NCBI GenBank assembly: GCA_036257535.1
Contig: DATAFJ010000089.1
Span: 1 to 64,000 of the forward strand
Length of the DNA: 64,000 nt
Direction of reading: 5' to 3'
Source: DATAEE01 sp036257535
GTDB taxonomy: Bacteria > Acidobacteriota > Vicinamibacteria > Vicinamibacterales > 2-12-FULL-66-21
Position numbers and translations under genes: made by a program. Shown here one piece after another: positions 15,835 through 24,537 of the stretch (position 1 is the first letter of the stretch; every line of letters begins with the position of its first letter). The notes below the pieces were generated by a model. That model saw nothing but the letters and a program-made list of their open reading frames with translations. It ran no database searches and was not told the origin of the DNA.

Positions 15835-18231
15835 TTGGCAAAGCGAAGAGGGAGGAAGGCCCCGTCCTTGTTCGATCAGATGGATGGCGGCGGCGCGGGT
15901 GTGCTCGACCGGACCGGAACACCGGGTGAGGGTGATGTCGTCGCGCTTCACGAGGCGGCGCAGTCCAGGTACCTGAACTACGCCCTGTCGGTGATCACGT
16001 CGCGGGCGCTGCCCGACGTCCGTGACGGCCTCAAGCCCGTGCAACGGCGGATTCTCTACACGATGTGGCAGCAGAGCCTGACCGCCGACACGAAGCACCG
16101 CAAGTGCGCGAAGGTCGTCGGCGACGTCATGGGCAGCTACCATCCGCACGGCGACGCCGCGATCTACGACACGCTCGTCCGCATGGCGCAGCCCTTCTCG
16201 CTGCGCAACCCGCTCATCGACGGCGCCGGCAACTTCGGATCGCTCGACGGCGACAGCGCCGCGGCCATGCGCTATACCGAGTGCCGCCTGACGCGCCTCA
16301 GCGACGAGATGCTCCGCGAGATCGACCAGGCGACCGTCCACTTCCGCCCGAACTACGACGGAACCCGTACCGAGCCGGTCGTCCTGCCGGGTCGAATTCC
16401 AAATCTGCTCGTCAATGGCGCGACCGGGATCGCCGTCGGCATGGCGACGAGCATCCCCCCTCACAATCTGGGAGAGGTTTGCACGGCGCTCATCAAGCTG
16501 CTCGAGAACGACGAGATCGGCAACGCCCAGCTGTGCCGCTATATCAAGGGACCCGATTTTCCGACGGGCGGCCAGATCCTGAACACGCCCGAGGAGCTGA
16601 AGGAGCTGTACAAGACCGGCTCCGGCACCATTCGGCTGCGCGGCAGCTGGGACATCGGGCCGGAGGCGCGGACGACCAAGACGATCTACATCGAGAGCAT
16701 CCCCTACACGACCAACAAGGCGCAGCTCGTCGAGCGGATCGGCGAGGTCGTCCTCTCACGCAAGCTGCCGCAGGTCGTGGACGTCAAGGATCTCTCGACG
16801 GACGACGTGCGCATCGCGCTGACGCTGAAGGCGGACGCCGACGAGAAGATGGTCATGGCGTACCTCTACAAGCACACGCCGCTGCAGACGACCGTGCCGG
16901 TGAACCTGACCTGCCTCGTGCCGACCGAGAACCCCGAGGTCGGCCGGCCCGAACGGCTGGCGCTCAAGGAAATCCTCTGGCATTTCCTGCACTTCCGTCT
17001 CGACGTCGTCACGAAGCGGCTGGAGCACGAGCTTGCCGCACTGAAGAAACGCATTCACATCCTCGAGGGCTTCGAGACAGTCTTCGACGCGCTCGACGAG
17101 ATCCTCCGGATCGTGCGCAAGTCGGACGGGAAGGCCGACGCCGCGGAGCAGATCATCAAGCGCTTCCGTCTCGACGCCGAACAGACCGATGCCATCCTCG
17201 AGCTGAAGATCTATCGCCTGGCCCGCCTGGAGATCCTCGTGATCCAGCGCGAGCTGGAGGAGAAACGCAAGCGGGCGCGTCAGATCAACGCGCTGTTGAA
17301 GGACGAGGACAGCCGCTGGACGATCGTGCGGCAGGAGATCGAAGAGATACAGCAGACTTACGGCGCGAAGAACGATCCGCGTCGCACGAAGATCGAGGCA
17401 GAAGAAGAAATTGAATTCACCGAGCAGGACTTCATCGTCGAGGAAGACAACGTCGTCATCGTGTCGCGCGACGGGTGGGTGAAACGGCAGAAGGAAGTCA
17501 AAGATCTCTCGACGACGAGGCTGCGGGAAGGGGACGCGGCGCTGGCAGTCGTCGCGGGGAGCACGCGGGCGACGGTGGTGTTCCTCACCAACTTCGGCGC
17601 GGCGTATACCTGCCGGCTGATCGACGTCCCCGCGTCAACGGGCTACGGCGAGCCTATCCAGCGGCTGTTCAAGTTCAAGGACGGCGAGCGCGTGGTGGCG
17701 GCCGTCAGCCTCGACCCTCGCGCGACGCCCGGCATCAAGGCAAAGAAGGAAGCAGACGTGCCTCGCACGCATGCGCTGGCGGTGACGAGCGACGGCTACA
17801 GCCTGCGCTTCTCACTGGAGCCCTTCGTCGAACCGAGCACCCGTGCAGGACGGCGGTTCGCGCGGCCGGCGCAGGGCGCAATAGTGGTTGGCGTAGAGGT
17901 GATCAAGGGCGACGAGACCATCATCGCCGCCACTCAGCAGGCGCGGGCGATGCTGTGCAAGGCGGAAGAGGTCAATTTCCTGTCGGGCCCCGGTAAGGGG
18001 GTGCTGCTCATCAAGCTGGCGAAAGGCGAGGACAGCGTTCTCGGGTTCATCGCTTCGACAGACGACAGAGACCTGATGCGGGTCGAGACGACTCGTGGAG
18101 CGGAGCAGACGATCAGCACGGCAAAGTACAGCGTCACGTCTCGCGGCGGAAAGGGGCGCGAGCTGCTGCAGCGTGGTCAGTTCACGCGCGTCGTCCCTCA
18201 GGAGCCGAAGATTCCGGAGATAACGTCATGA
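15835..18231 (+). CDS. parC: DNA topoisomerase IV subunit A (GyrA/ParC family)
   Basis: A 798-residue type IIA topoisomerase cleavage subunit. Motifs: SRALPDVRDGLKPVQRRIL (about 56-74), SYHPHGDAAIYDTLVRMAQ (101-119), NFGSLDGD and active-site Tyr147 in AAMRYTE, then the tower and coiled-coil gate and a beta-pinwheel C-terminal domain (from about residue 540). A canonical GyrA-box (QRRGGKG) is missing from the beginning of that domain, which favours ParC; a partial RGGKG occurs only about 30 residues from the end. Ala108 sits where E. coli GyrA has Ser83. The matching B subunit is at 34037-35947, about 16 kb away. Start TTG 15835 follows a perfect AGGAGG. Confidence 0.9.
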   Translation: MAKRRGRKAPSLFDQMDGGGAGVLDRTGTPGEGDVVALHEAAQSRYLNYALSVITSRALPDVRDGLKPVQRRILYTMWQQSLTADTKHRKCAKVVGDVMGSYHPHGDAAIYDTLVRMAQPFSLRNPLIDGAGNFGSLDGDSAAAMRYTECRLTRLSDEMLREIDQATVHFRPNYDGTRTEPVVLPGRIPNLLVNGATGIAVGMATSIPPHNLGEVCTALIKLLENDEIGNAQLCRYIKGPDFPTGGQILNTPEELKELYKTGSGTIRLRGSWDIGPEARTTKTIYIESIPYTTNKAQLVERIGEVVLSRKLPQVVDVKDLSTDDVRIALTLKADADEKMVMAYLYKHTPLQTTVPVNLTCLVPTENPEVGRPERLALKEILWHFLHFRLDVVTKRLEHELAALKKRIHILEGFETVFDALDEILRIVRKSDGKADAAEQIIKRFRLDAEQTDAILELKIYRLARLEILVIQRELEEKRKRARQINALLKDEDSRWTIVRQEIEEIQQTYGAKNDPRRTKIEAEEEIEFTEQDFIVEEDNVVIVSRDGWVKRQKEVKDLSTTRLREGDAALAVVAGSTRATVVFLTNFGAAYTCRLIDVPASTGYGEPIQRLFKFKDGERVVAAVSLDPRATPGIKAKKEADVPRTHALAVTSDGYSLRFSLEPFVEPSTRAGRRFARPAQGAIVVGVEVIKGDETIIAATQQARAMLCKAEEVNFLSGPGKGVLLIKLAKGEDSVLGFIASTDDRDLMRVETTRGAEQTISTAKYSVTSRGGKGRELLQRGQFTRVVPQEPKIPEITS

Positions 18232-18764
18232 TGGATCTGGGAACCGCCTACATCGAAGACATCGTGGCGCAGTTTCAATTCCTGAAGAAGCTTGCCGAGA
18301 AAGCGATCGCGCGTCTGGACGACCGCGAGCTGTTTCACGCGCTCGATGGAGAATCGAACAGCGTCGCCGTGATCATGCGGCACGTCGGCGGGAACCTGCG
18401 GTCGCGATGGACCGCTTTCCTGACGAGCGACGGCGAGAAGCCGGATCGGAACCGGGACACCGAGTTCGAGCAGCCGGCCGATCGTGCCGGCCTCATGGCG
18501 GTGTGGGAGGGCGGATGGCGAGCGCTCTTCGACAACCTCGGCTCGCTGAAGGCAGACGACCTCCTGAATACCGTCCACATCCGCGGCGAGGCACACTCGG
18601 TGGTGAAGGCGGTGAACCGTTCGCTCCAGCACACCGCGTATCACGTGGGACAGATCGTGTTTCTCGCCAAGCACCTCAAGTCGGATGCCTGGGAGTCGCT
18701 GAGCATTCCGCGCGGCCAGTCTTCGGCGTTCAACGACAAGACCGCGCGGAGATCCCCCACCTGA
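18228..18764 (+). CDS. DUF1572 (DinB-like four-helix) protein
   Basis: A 178-residue helical protein of the DUF1572/DinB-YfiT superfamily. Conserved points are IMRHVGGNLRSRW (His about residue 46) and the helix LQHTAYHVGQIVFLAKHL, whose two histidines with the first one form the usual metal site. Family members are thiol S-transferases or uncharacterised. It overlaps the topoisomerase gene by 4 bases, so it is translationally coupled to it, but no functional link is known. A relative lies at 33538-34032, next to the B subunit. Confidence 0.85.
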   Translation: MMDLGTAYIEDIVAQFQFLKKLAEKAIARLDDRELFHALDGESNSVAVIMRHVGGNLRSRWTAFLTSDGEKPDRNRDTEFEQPADRAGLMAVWEGGWRALFDNLGSLKADDLLNTVHIRGEAHSVVKAVNRSLQHTAYHVGQIVFLAKHLKSDAWESLSIPRGQSSAFNDKTARRSPT

Positions 18765-18771
18765 TCGCGCG

Positions 18772-19089
18772 CTACGCGGCCACGCCCGCGTACTCGCCGT
18801 ACGCGGCTTCCACCACCTCGAGGTTCTGTACGCCGCGGCGGCGCATCCACCAGCCGAGCCCGATCAGCGGGATGCCGATGATAGCCGTAATGATCAGGAC
18901 GGTCATGAGAGCCCCGAGCACCATCAGATAGACTCCGACGTATTTCGGGAACTTCGCCACGGAGACCAGGTGGGCCTTTTGCGTGTGGAGCACGTCCGGG
19001 TCCTTCGATTGGGTCGCCTTCAGATATCCGATGACGCTCTGTCTGTCCAACTTGAGGAAGGGGCTTCGCTCGATTTGCATTGTCTGCAT
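18772..19089 (-). CDS. Small membrane protein, unknown
   Basis: A 105-residue protein, not recognised. The first 45 residues are soluble and polar. They are followed by two predicted transmembrane helices (YVGVYLMVLGALMTVLIITA and IIGIPLIGLGWWMRRRG), positive residues after the second helix, and a short tail LEVVEAAYGEYAGVAA. It converges on the DUF1572 gene, seven bases from its end. The 120 bases upstream contain CCCCTT/AAGGGG complementarity at about 19104-19125 and no clear promoter. Confidence 0.65.
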   Translation of the reverse strand: MQTMQIERSPFLKLDRQSVIGYLKATQSKDPDVLHTQKAHLVSVAKFPKYVGVYLMVLGALMTVLIITAIIGIPLIGLGWWMRRRGVQNLEVVEAAYGEYAGVAA

Positions 19090-19210
19090 CGGTCACCTCC
19101 ACCCCCCCTTGCGCAAAAAAGGGGCTCCGACCGTCATGGGCTTGCCCGGGATTGCCCCGGGGCCGGGCCGGTGATAGCCTCACAAGCTCATCTATAGCTC
19201 TCAGGCAGGG

Positions 19211-19768
19211 ATGGCGAACGACGGCGAGGTCGAACGTTTCGCGGTCGAACGAAACAGCCGGCAGGCCCTGGACGACCTGTTCAGCGCGACCTACGCGGAG
19301 CTCCGCCGGCTGGCGGCCGCCGTATCGCGGATGGATCGGCACGCGACGATCAATCCGACCCTCCTGGTCAACGAGGCGTGGTTGAAGCTGGCGGGATCGC
19401 CGCCCGCCGGGTCTGTATCCCGTCTTCACTTCAAGCGGATCGCGGCGCGTGCGATGCGGCAGGTGCTGGTCGAAGCGGCGCGCCGCCGGCGCGCACGGAA
19501 GCGCGGCGACGGTGCCCCAACCGTTGTGCTCGAGGACGTGGCGGAGCCGGCGTCCGGCGATCCGGAGCACCTGCTCGCACTCGATGCAGCACTCCACAGG
19601 CTGGAACGACTCAGCGTCCGTCAGGCGGCGATCGTCGAAAGCCGGTTCTTCGGCGGCCTCGAGACGGCCGAGACCGCCGAGTTACTCAATGTGTCGGAGG
19701 CCACGGTCCTGCGCGACTGGCGAGCGGCGAGAGCATGGCTCGCGCGCGAGCTGCGGGGGATTTCGTGA
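19211..19768 (+). CDS. ECF-type RNA polymerase sigma factor
   Basis: A 185-residue sigma-70 family protein of the acidobacterial/planctomycete TIGR02999 type. Region 2 begins with LFSATYAELRRLAAAV and has NPTLLVNEAWLKL and FKRIAARAMRQVLVEAARRRRARKR. Region 4 holds LSVRQAAIVESRFFGGLETAETAELLNVSEATVLRDWRAARAWL. Shine-Dalgarno-like GGCAGGG precedes the ATG. Its stop is 7 bases before the kinase-TPR gene, forming an ECF-kinase pair in which phosphorylation rather than a classical anti-sigma factor may control activity; that is inference from the family context. Confidence 0.92.
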   Translation: MANDGEVERFAVERNSRQALDDLFSATYAELRRLAAAVSRMDRHATINPTLLVNEAWLKLAGSPPAGSVSRLHFKRIAARAMRQVLVEAARRRRARKRGDGAPTVVLEDVAEPASGDPEHLLALDAALHRLERLSVRQAAIVESRFFGGLETAETAELLNVSEATVLRDWRAARAWLARELRGIS

Positions 19769-19775
19769 GACGCAG

Positions 19776-22430
19776 ATGGACGAGATGCGTTGGAGCCGGG
19801 TGCAGGCGCTATTCCATACCGCTCTCGATCGACCGCCGGAGGAGCGCGCCGATCTGCTTCGCGCATCCTGCGACGGCGACGAGCAGCTCGTCGCCGACGT
19901 ACTCGCGCTGATCGACGCCGACGGCGCCGGCGCGCCGTGGCTCGACAAGGGCGTCGGGCAGGCCGCGGCCGGTATCTTCACCGAAATCGACGCGTCAGGG
20001 TTTCCTCAAAACGCATTTGGACTCTACCGGATCAAGCACGTGCTCGGCGAAGGCGGGATGGGGGTCGTCTATCTCGCCGAACATTCCGGCATCGGCAGCC
20101 TCGCGGCGATTAAAATTCTGCGTGATGCGTGGCTGTCGCCGGCGCGGCGCGACCGCTTCGCGGCCGAGCAGCGCCTTCTCGCACACCTGAACCATCCGTC
20201 CATCGCGCTGCTCCACCACGCCGACACGCTCGCCGACGGAACCCCGTGGTTCGTCATGGAGTACGTCGAGGGCGTCCCGCTCACGGAGTACTGCAGAACG
20301 CACGGCACGTCGATCGAGGGACGGCTCGAGCTCTTTCGCGCCGTCTGCGAAGCGGTCCAGCACGCGCATGGCCACGCCGTCATCCACCGCGACCTCAAGC
20401 CGTCGAACATCCTCGTCAGGAACGACGGGACGGTGAAGCTGCTCGACTTCGGGATCGCCAAGCAGCTCGAGAGCGTTGACGCGACCGTGGACCAGACGAG
20501 GACGAACCTGCGTCTCATGACGCCTGCTTACGCGGCGCCCGAGCAGATTCGCGGCGAGCGCGTCGGGATCCACACGGACACCTACGCGCTCGGTGTAATC
20601 CTGTACGAGCTGCTGACGAACCGTCTTCCCTTCGACTTGTCGAACCGGACGCCGTCCGAGGCGTTGTCGATCGTCGCCGACGCGGAACCGGAGCGTCCGT
20701 CGGCCGTGGCACGCCGCGCGGCGGCCGGAGATCAGGCCATTCCTCGAGCACGCGCCAATGGCCGAACGGCATGGGCCGATCTCGACGTGCTCTGTCTGAC
20801 GGCCATGCGGAAGGATCCTCAGAGGCGCTACCAGACGGTCGAGGCGCTCATACGCGACATCAATCATTACTTCGCCGGTGAACCGCTCGAGGCGCGGCCC
20901 GACAGCCTCCGCTACCGCATGGGCAAGTTCGTCCGGCGTCACCGCTCGCCGGTGATCGCGGCGGCGGCGGCACTGACGATCGCCGTCGGCCTCGTCGTCT
21001 TCTATACCGTTCGCCTGACGACGGTTCGCAACCTGGCCGTCGCCGAGGCCGAGCGGGCGCAGCGCATCCAGCGTTTCATGCTGAGCCTGTTCGAAGGAGG
21101 CGACGCATCGGCCGGACCGTCCGAGGACTTGCGGGTTGCCACGCTGATCGATCGCGGCGTGCAGGAGGCGCGAGGTCTGTCAGCGGAGCCGGGCGTGCAG
21201 GCGGAGCTGTACGGCGCTCTCGGCGAGATCTCTCAGCGGCTCGGAAACTTCACGCAGGCGGACACGCTGCTCCAGACCGCGCTCGACCAGCGCCGCGTCC
21301 TCTACGGCGGGGATCATCCCGACGTCGCCGCAAGTCTCGTCGCGCTCGGCCTGCTGCGCGCCGACCAGGCCAAATACGACGATGCCGAACGGCTCGCGCG
21401 GAGCGGCCTCGAGCAGGCGAAGCGTCTCTTGCCGCCCGATCATCCCGAGGTCGCGGCGGCGACGGCCGCCGTCGGCCATGTGCTGGTGGAGCGCGGCACG
21501 TACGCACAGGCGACCGTTGTGCTCGACGAAGCCGTGCGCCTCTACTCGGCTCGGCAATCGACCTCACCGGAGCTGGCCGACGCTCTTTACGAGCTGTCGA
21601 ACGCACACTTCTATCAGGGGCACTGGGCCGACGCCGAATCGCTCACGAAGCGCGTGCTCGCGATGCACCAGACGATCTACGGTGCGCGGCATCCGCACGT
21701 CGCAGACGACCTCGTCAACCTCGGGGCGATTCAGCACGAGCAGGGACGGTACAAGGAAGCGGAGCGCTACTATCGCGACGCGCTGACGATCATTCGCTCC
21801 TGGTTCGGCCCCGATCACCATCGGACCGGATCGAGCCTCACGATGCTCGGCCGAAACCTGGTCAGGCAACAGCGGTTCGACGAGGCGGACGCTCTTCTCG
21901 AACAGGCTCTCGCGATCCAGGAGCGGGTCTTCGGTCCGGACCACCCGCGTGTGGCGTCAGCCGTCAACGATCTGGGGGCCGTCGCGCTGCAACGAGATGC
22001 GTTCGACGACGCAGAAGCGGCGTTCAGGCGGATGGCGGGTATCTACCGTAAGACGTACCCGAAAGGCCACTACCTCGTGGGGATCGCCGTGTCGAACCTG
22101 GCGAGCGTGTATCTGGCACGTAAGGAGTACGCGGAGGCGGAACGGCTGTTTCGCGACGCGATCAAGATCTATCGCGAGACGCTTTCCGACGAACATCTGA
22201 ACACCGGCATCGCCAGGGTCAAGCTCGGACGGTCGCTCCTTCGTCAGGGCCGCCACGCCGAGGCGGAGACGGAGCTGGCTGGAGGCTACGAAATCCTGAA
22301 GAAGCAGACGGCCTCGTCGGTGAGCTGGCAGGTCTCGGCGAGGGAAGATCTAGTGGCCGTCTACGACGCGCTGAGGCAGCCGGACAAAGCCGCCGGGATG
22401 CGCGCCGAGATCGCGGCCGTCCCCCGCTGA
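19776..22430 (+). CDS. Ser/Thr protein kinase with TPR sensor domain
   Basis: An 884-residue protein. A helical lead (1-80) precedes the kinase domain (about 84-360): GEGGMGVVYL, ATP lysine in AAIKIL (Lys113), HRDLKPSNILV, DFGIAK, and APEQIRGERVGIHTDTYALG. A transmembrane helix follows (PVIAAAAALTIAVGLVVFYTV, about 392-412), then some ten TPR repeats of the Kinesin-light-chain type, spaced about 42 residues ('GDHPDVAASLVALG...', 'GARHPHVADDLVNLG...'). ATG 19776 is used because an upstream in-frame ATG is inside the sigma gene. The last 81 bases overlap the prolyl oligopeptidase gene on the other strand. Confidence 0.9.
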   Translation: MDEMRWSRVQALFHTALDRPPEERADLLRASCDGDEQLVADVLALIDADGAGAPWLDKGVGQAAAGIFTEIDASGFPQNAFGLYRIKHVLGEGGMGVVYLAEHSGIGSLAAIKILRDAWLSPARRDRFAAEQRLLAHLNHPSIALLHHADTLADGTPWFVMEYVEGVPLTEYCRTHGTSIEGRLELFRAVCEAVQHAHGHAVIHRDLKPSNILVRNDGTVKLLDFGIAKQLESVDATVDQTRTNLRLMTPAYAAPEQIRGERVGIHTDTYALGVILYELLTNRLPFDLSNRTPSEALSIVADAEPERPSAVARRAAAGDQAIPRARANGRTAWADLDVLCLTAMRKDPQRRYQTVEALIRDINHYFAGEPLEARPDSLRYRMGKFVRRHRSPVIAAAAALTIAVGLVVFYTVRLTTVRNLAVAEAERAQRIQRFMLSLFEGGDASAGPSEDLRVATLIDRGVQEARGLSAEPGVQAELYGALGEISQRLGNFTQADTLLQTALDQRRVLYGGDHPDVAASLVALGLLRADQAKYDDAERLARSGLEQAKRLLPPDHPEVAAATAAVGHVLVERGTYAQATVVLDEAVRLYSARQSTSPELADALYELSNAHFYQGHWADAESLTKRVLAMHQTIYGARHPHVADDLVNLGAIQHEQGRYKEAERYYRDALTIIRSWFGPDHHRTGSSLTMLGRNLVRQQRFDEADALLEQALAIQERVFGPDHPRVASAVNDLGAVALQRDAFDDAEAAFRRMAGIYRKTYPKGHYLVGIAVSNLASVYLARKEYAEAERLFRDAIKIYRETLSDEHLNTGIARVKLGRSLLRQGRHAEAETELAGGYEILKKQTASSVSWQVSAREDLVAVYDALRQPDKAAGMRAEIAAVPR

Positions 22431-24527
22431 CTCGGTTCCCTTCTCGACGATCCCCAGCTGCCAGAAGAGGAATCTCATCTCGTCGGTCAGTCTTTCGATC
22501 AGCCTCCCGAGTGGGATGCCGCCGGAATGGCCCGCCTTCGTGTCGTACTTGAGCAGGATCGGACGCTCCGCTTGCGGAGAGCCGGTCTGATCCTGGAGGA
22601 GCGCCGTCATCTTGCGCGCATGAAGCGGCGCGACGCGCGTGTCGGCGTCGCCGGTGATGAACAGCACCGCCGGATACTTCACACCCTTCGTGACCCGGTG
22701 ATACGGCGAGTACGCGAACAGGTATTTGAACTGATCCGGGTCGTCAGCGGATCCGTACTCGGGAACCCAGTAGCCCGCGACGAGGAATTTGTGATACCGC
22801 ACCATGTCGAGGAGCGGGTAGCTGCAGACGACGGCCTGGAAGAGTTCTGGCCGTTGCGTGAGAGCGGCGCCGACCAGCAGTCCGCCGTTCGACCCGCCCG
22901 AGATTGCGAGCCGTGCGGGCGACGTATACCCGTTCTTCACCAGCCACTCGGCCGCGCCGACGAAGTCGTCGAACACCGTCTGCTTTCGATCGAGCATTCC
23001 CGCGCGATGCCACTCTTCGCCGAACTCGCCGCCGCCCCGGAGGCTCGGCAGCGCGAACACGCCGCCGTTCTCGATCCAGAAAGCGGCACGCGCCGAGAAG
23101 CCCGGCGTCTGGCTGACGTTGAACCCGCCGTAGCCCGTGAGCAGCGCCGGGTTGGAGCCGTCGAGCTTCAGCCCCTTCCGGTGCGCCACGAACATCGGCA
23201 CCTTCGTCCGGTCCTTCGACGCGAACCAGAACTGCTTGATCTCGACCGAATCGCCGCTCACCGGGACCTGCTGCCGCGCCCACACGTCGCGCCCGCCGCT
23301 CGAGACGATGTAGCGGTAGATCGTCTGCGGCGTTGAGAGCGAGCTGAACGTGAAGAAGCCCTCGTCGCGCTCCCACTCACCGGAAACGTTGCCGGTGACG
23401 CCCACGCCGGGCGTCGTCAGCTCCCCGGCCGCCGTACCGTCGGGCGCGAATGATCTGATTCGCGTCTGCACGTTCTCCAGGTAGCTCGCGAAGAGGCGTC
23501 CCCCCACGGCGCTCAAGTCCGTGATGACGGCGCTAGCCTGCGGGATCGCCTCGCGCCAGTACGGCCGGGCCGGCCGGTCGAGCTCGACGGCCATGACGCG
23601 CTGCTTCGGCGCGTTCCAGTTCGTGCGCAGATAGAGTGTTCGACCGGCAATCGTCGGGTCGAACGTGGCGTCGATGTCGGTCACGATCGGAACGAGCGGG
23701 CCACGTTTGTCCATATCCGCCACGTAGACCTCCGTCTTCGACGCCGCGGAGCCGTGCAGCACCGTCACGATCAGGAACCGGCCATCATCCGAGAGCGCTG
23801 CGCGGATGATCTTTTCGCGCCCGTAACCCTCGCCGAAGATTTCCTTGTCGGAGGCCGGGTCGGCGCCCATCCGGTGCACGAAGACCCGCGGCCCGGCGGG
23901 CGTCTGCCGCGAATAGTAGAGGAGCTGTCTGTCTCGAGTGATCGAGACGCCGGAGTAGCGCGCGCGGGGCAGCGCGTCCGGCAGCTCTTTGCGGGTCTCG
24001 ACGTCCATGACCCGAACCGTGACCTCGTCTTCACCGCCGGCACGAACGCCGTACACCAGCGCGCTCCCGTCCGGCGAGACATTCATGATGCCGACCGACG
24101 TCGAATGGTCGGCGCTCAATGGATGCGGATCGACGAGGATCTCTTCGGCAGACTCGCGATTTGACCGCAGATAGATGACCGACAGGTCCTGATCTGCCCG
24201 TCGCTTCGTGTAGAAGTAGCGGCCGCCGCGGACGACCGGTACCCCGATCGTCTCGATCTTCATCAGCTCCGTGAGACGTTTCTCGATGCGCGCCTCTCCC
24301 GGCAGCGGCCCGATCACGGCATCGGTGTACTTGTTCTGCGCCTCGATCCATGCTCGCGTGTCAGGTGCGTCCTGATCTTCGAGCCAGCGATACGGATCAA
24401 GAATGTCCACGCCATGCACGCGGTCGACGGTCGCCTCTTTCCGTGTCGGCGGCGGTTCCGTAAGGGCGGCCGTGCCAGCGAAAAGGACGACAAGTGGTGC
24501 CGCGAGAAGGCGCCTGCGTGGGATCAT
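22350..24527 (-). CDS. Prolyl oligopeptidase (S9A), exported
   Basis: A 725-residue serine peptidase with an N-terminal signal (RRRLLAAPLVVLFAGTAALT). The N-terminal lead DPYRWLEDQDAPDTRAWIEAQN and the seven-bladed propeller precede the alpha/beta-hydrolase domain. The nucleophile is in SGGSNGGLL, the aspartate in GDADTRV and the histidine in KAGHSGG, the S9A triad that cleaves after proline in short peptides. The C-terminal tail beyond LFWQLGIVE is extra and lies over the end of the kinase-TPR gene. ATG 24527 gives the signal peptide; longer in-frame sequence overlaps the upstream gene. The gap to the upstream unknown gene is 10 bases, so they form an operon. Confidence 0.93.
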   Translation of the reverse strand: MIPRRRLLAAPLVVLFAGTAALTEPPPTRKEATVDRVHGVDILDPYRWLEDQDAPDTRAWIEAQNKYTDAVIGPLPGEARIEKRLTELMKIETIGVPVVRGGRYFYTKRRADQDLSVIYLRSNRESAEEILVDPHPLSADHSTSVGIMNVSPDGSALVYGVRAGGEDEVTVRVMDVETRKELPDALPRARYSGVSITRDRQLLYYSRQTPAGPRVFVHRMGADPASDKEIFGEGYGREKIIRAALSDDGRFLIVTVLHGSAASKTEVYVADMDKRGPLVPIVTDIDATFDPTIAGRTLYLRTNWNAPKQRVMAVELDRPARPYWREAIPQASAVITDLSAVGGRLFASYLENVQTRIRSFAPDGTAAGELTTPGVGVTGNVSGEWERDEGFFTFSSLSTPQTIYRYIVSSGGRDVWARQQVPVSGDSVEIKQFWFASKDRTKVPMFVAHRKGLKLDGSNPALLTGYGGFNVSQTPGFSARAAFWIENGGVFALPSLRGGGEFGEEWHRAGMLDRKQTVFDDFVGAAEWLVKNGYTSPARLAISGGSNGGLLVGAALTQRPELFQAVVCSYPLLDMVRYHKFLVAGYWVPEYGSADDPDQFKYLFAYSPYHRVTKGVKYPAVLFITGDADTRVAPLHARKMTALLQDQTGSPQAERPILLKYDTKAGHSGGIPLGRLIERLTDEMRFLFWQLGIVEKGTESAGDGRDLGAHPGGFVRLPQRVVDGH

Positions 24528-24537
24528 CTCAGGCCTC

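Noticed and set aside
18228..18764. DNA polymerase DinB (Y-family) by name similarity
   Set aside because: This is the unrelated DinB/DUF1572 four-helix fold with a His metal site; the true polymerase IV is at 7899-8978.
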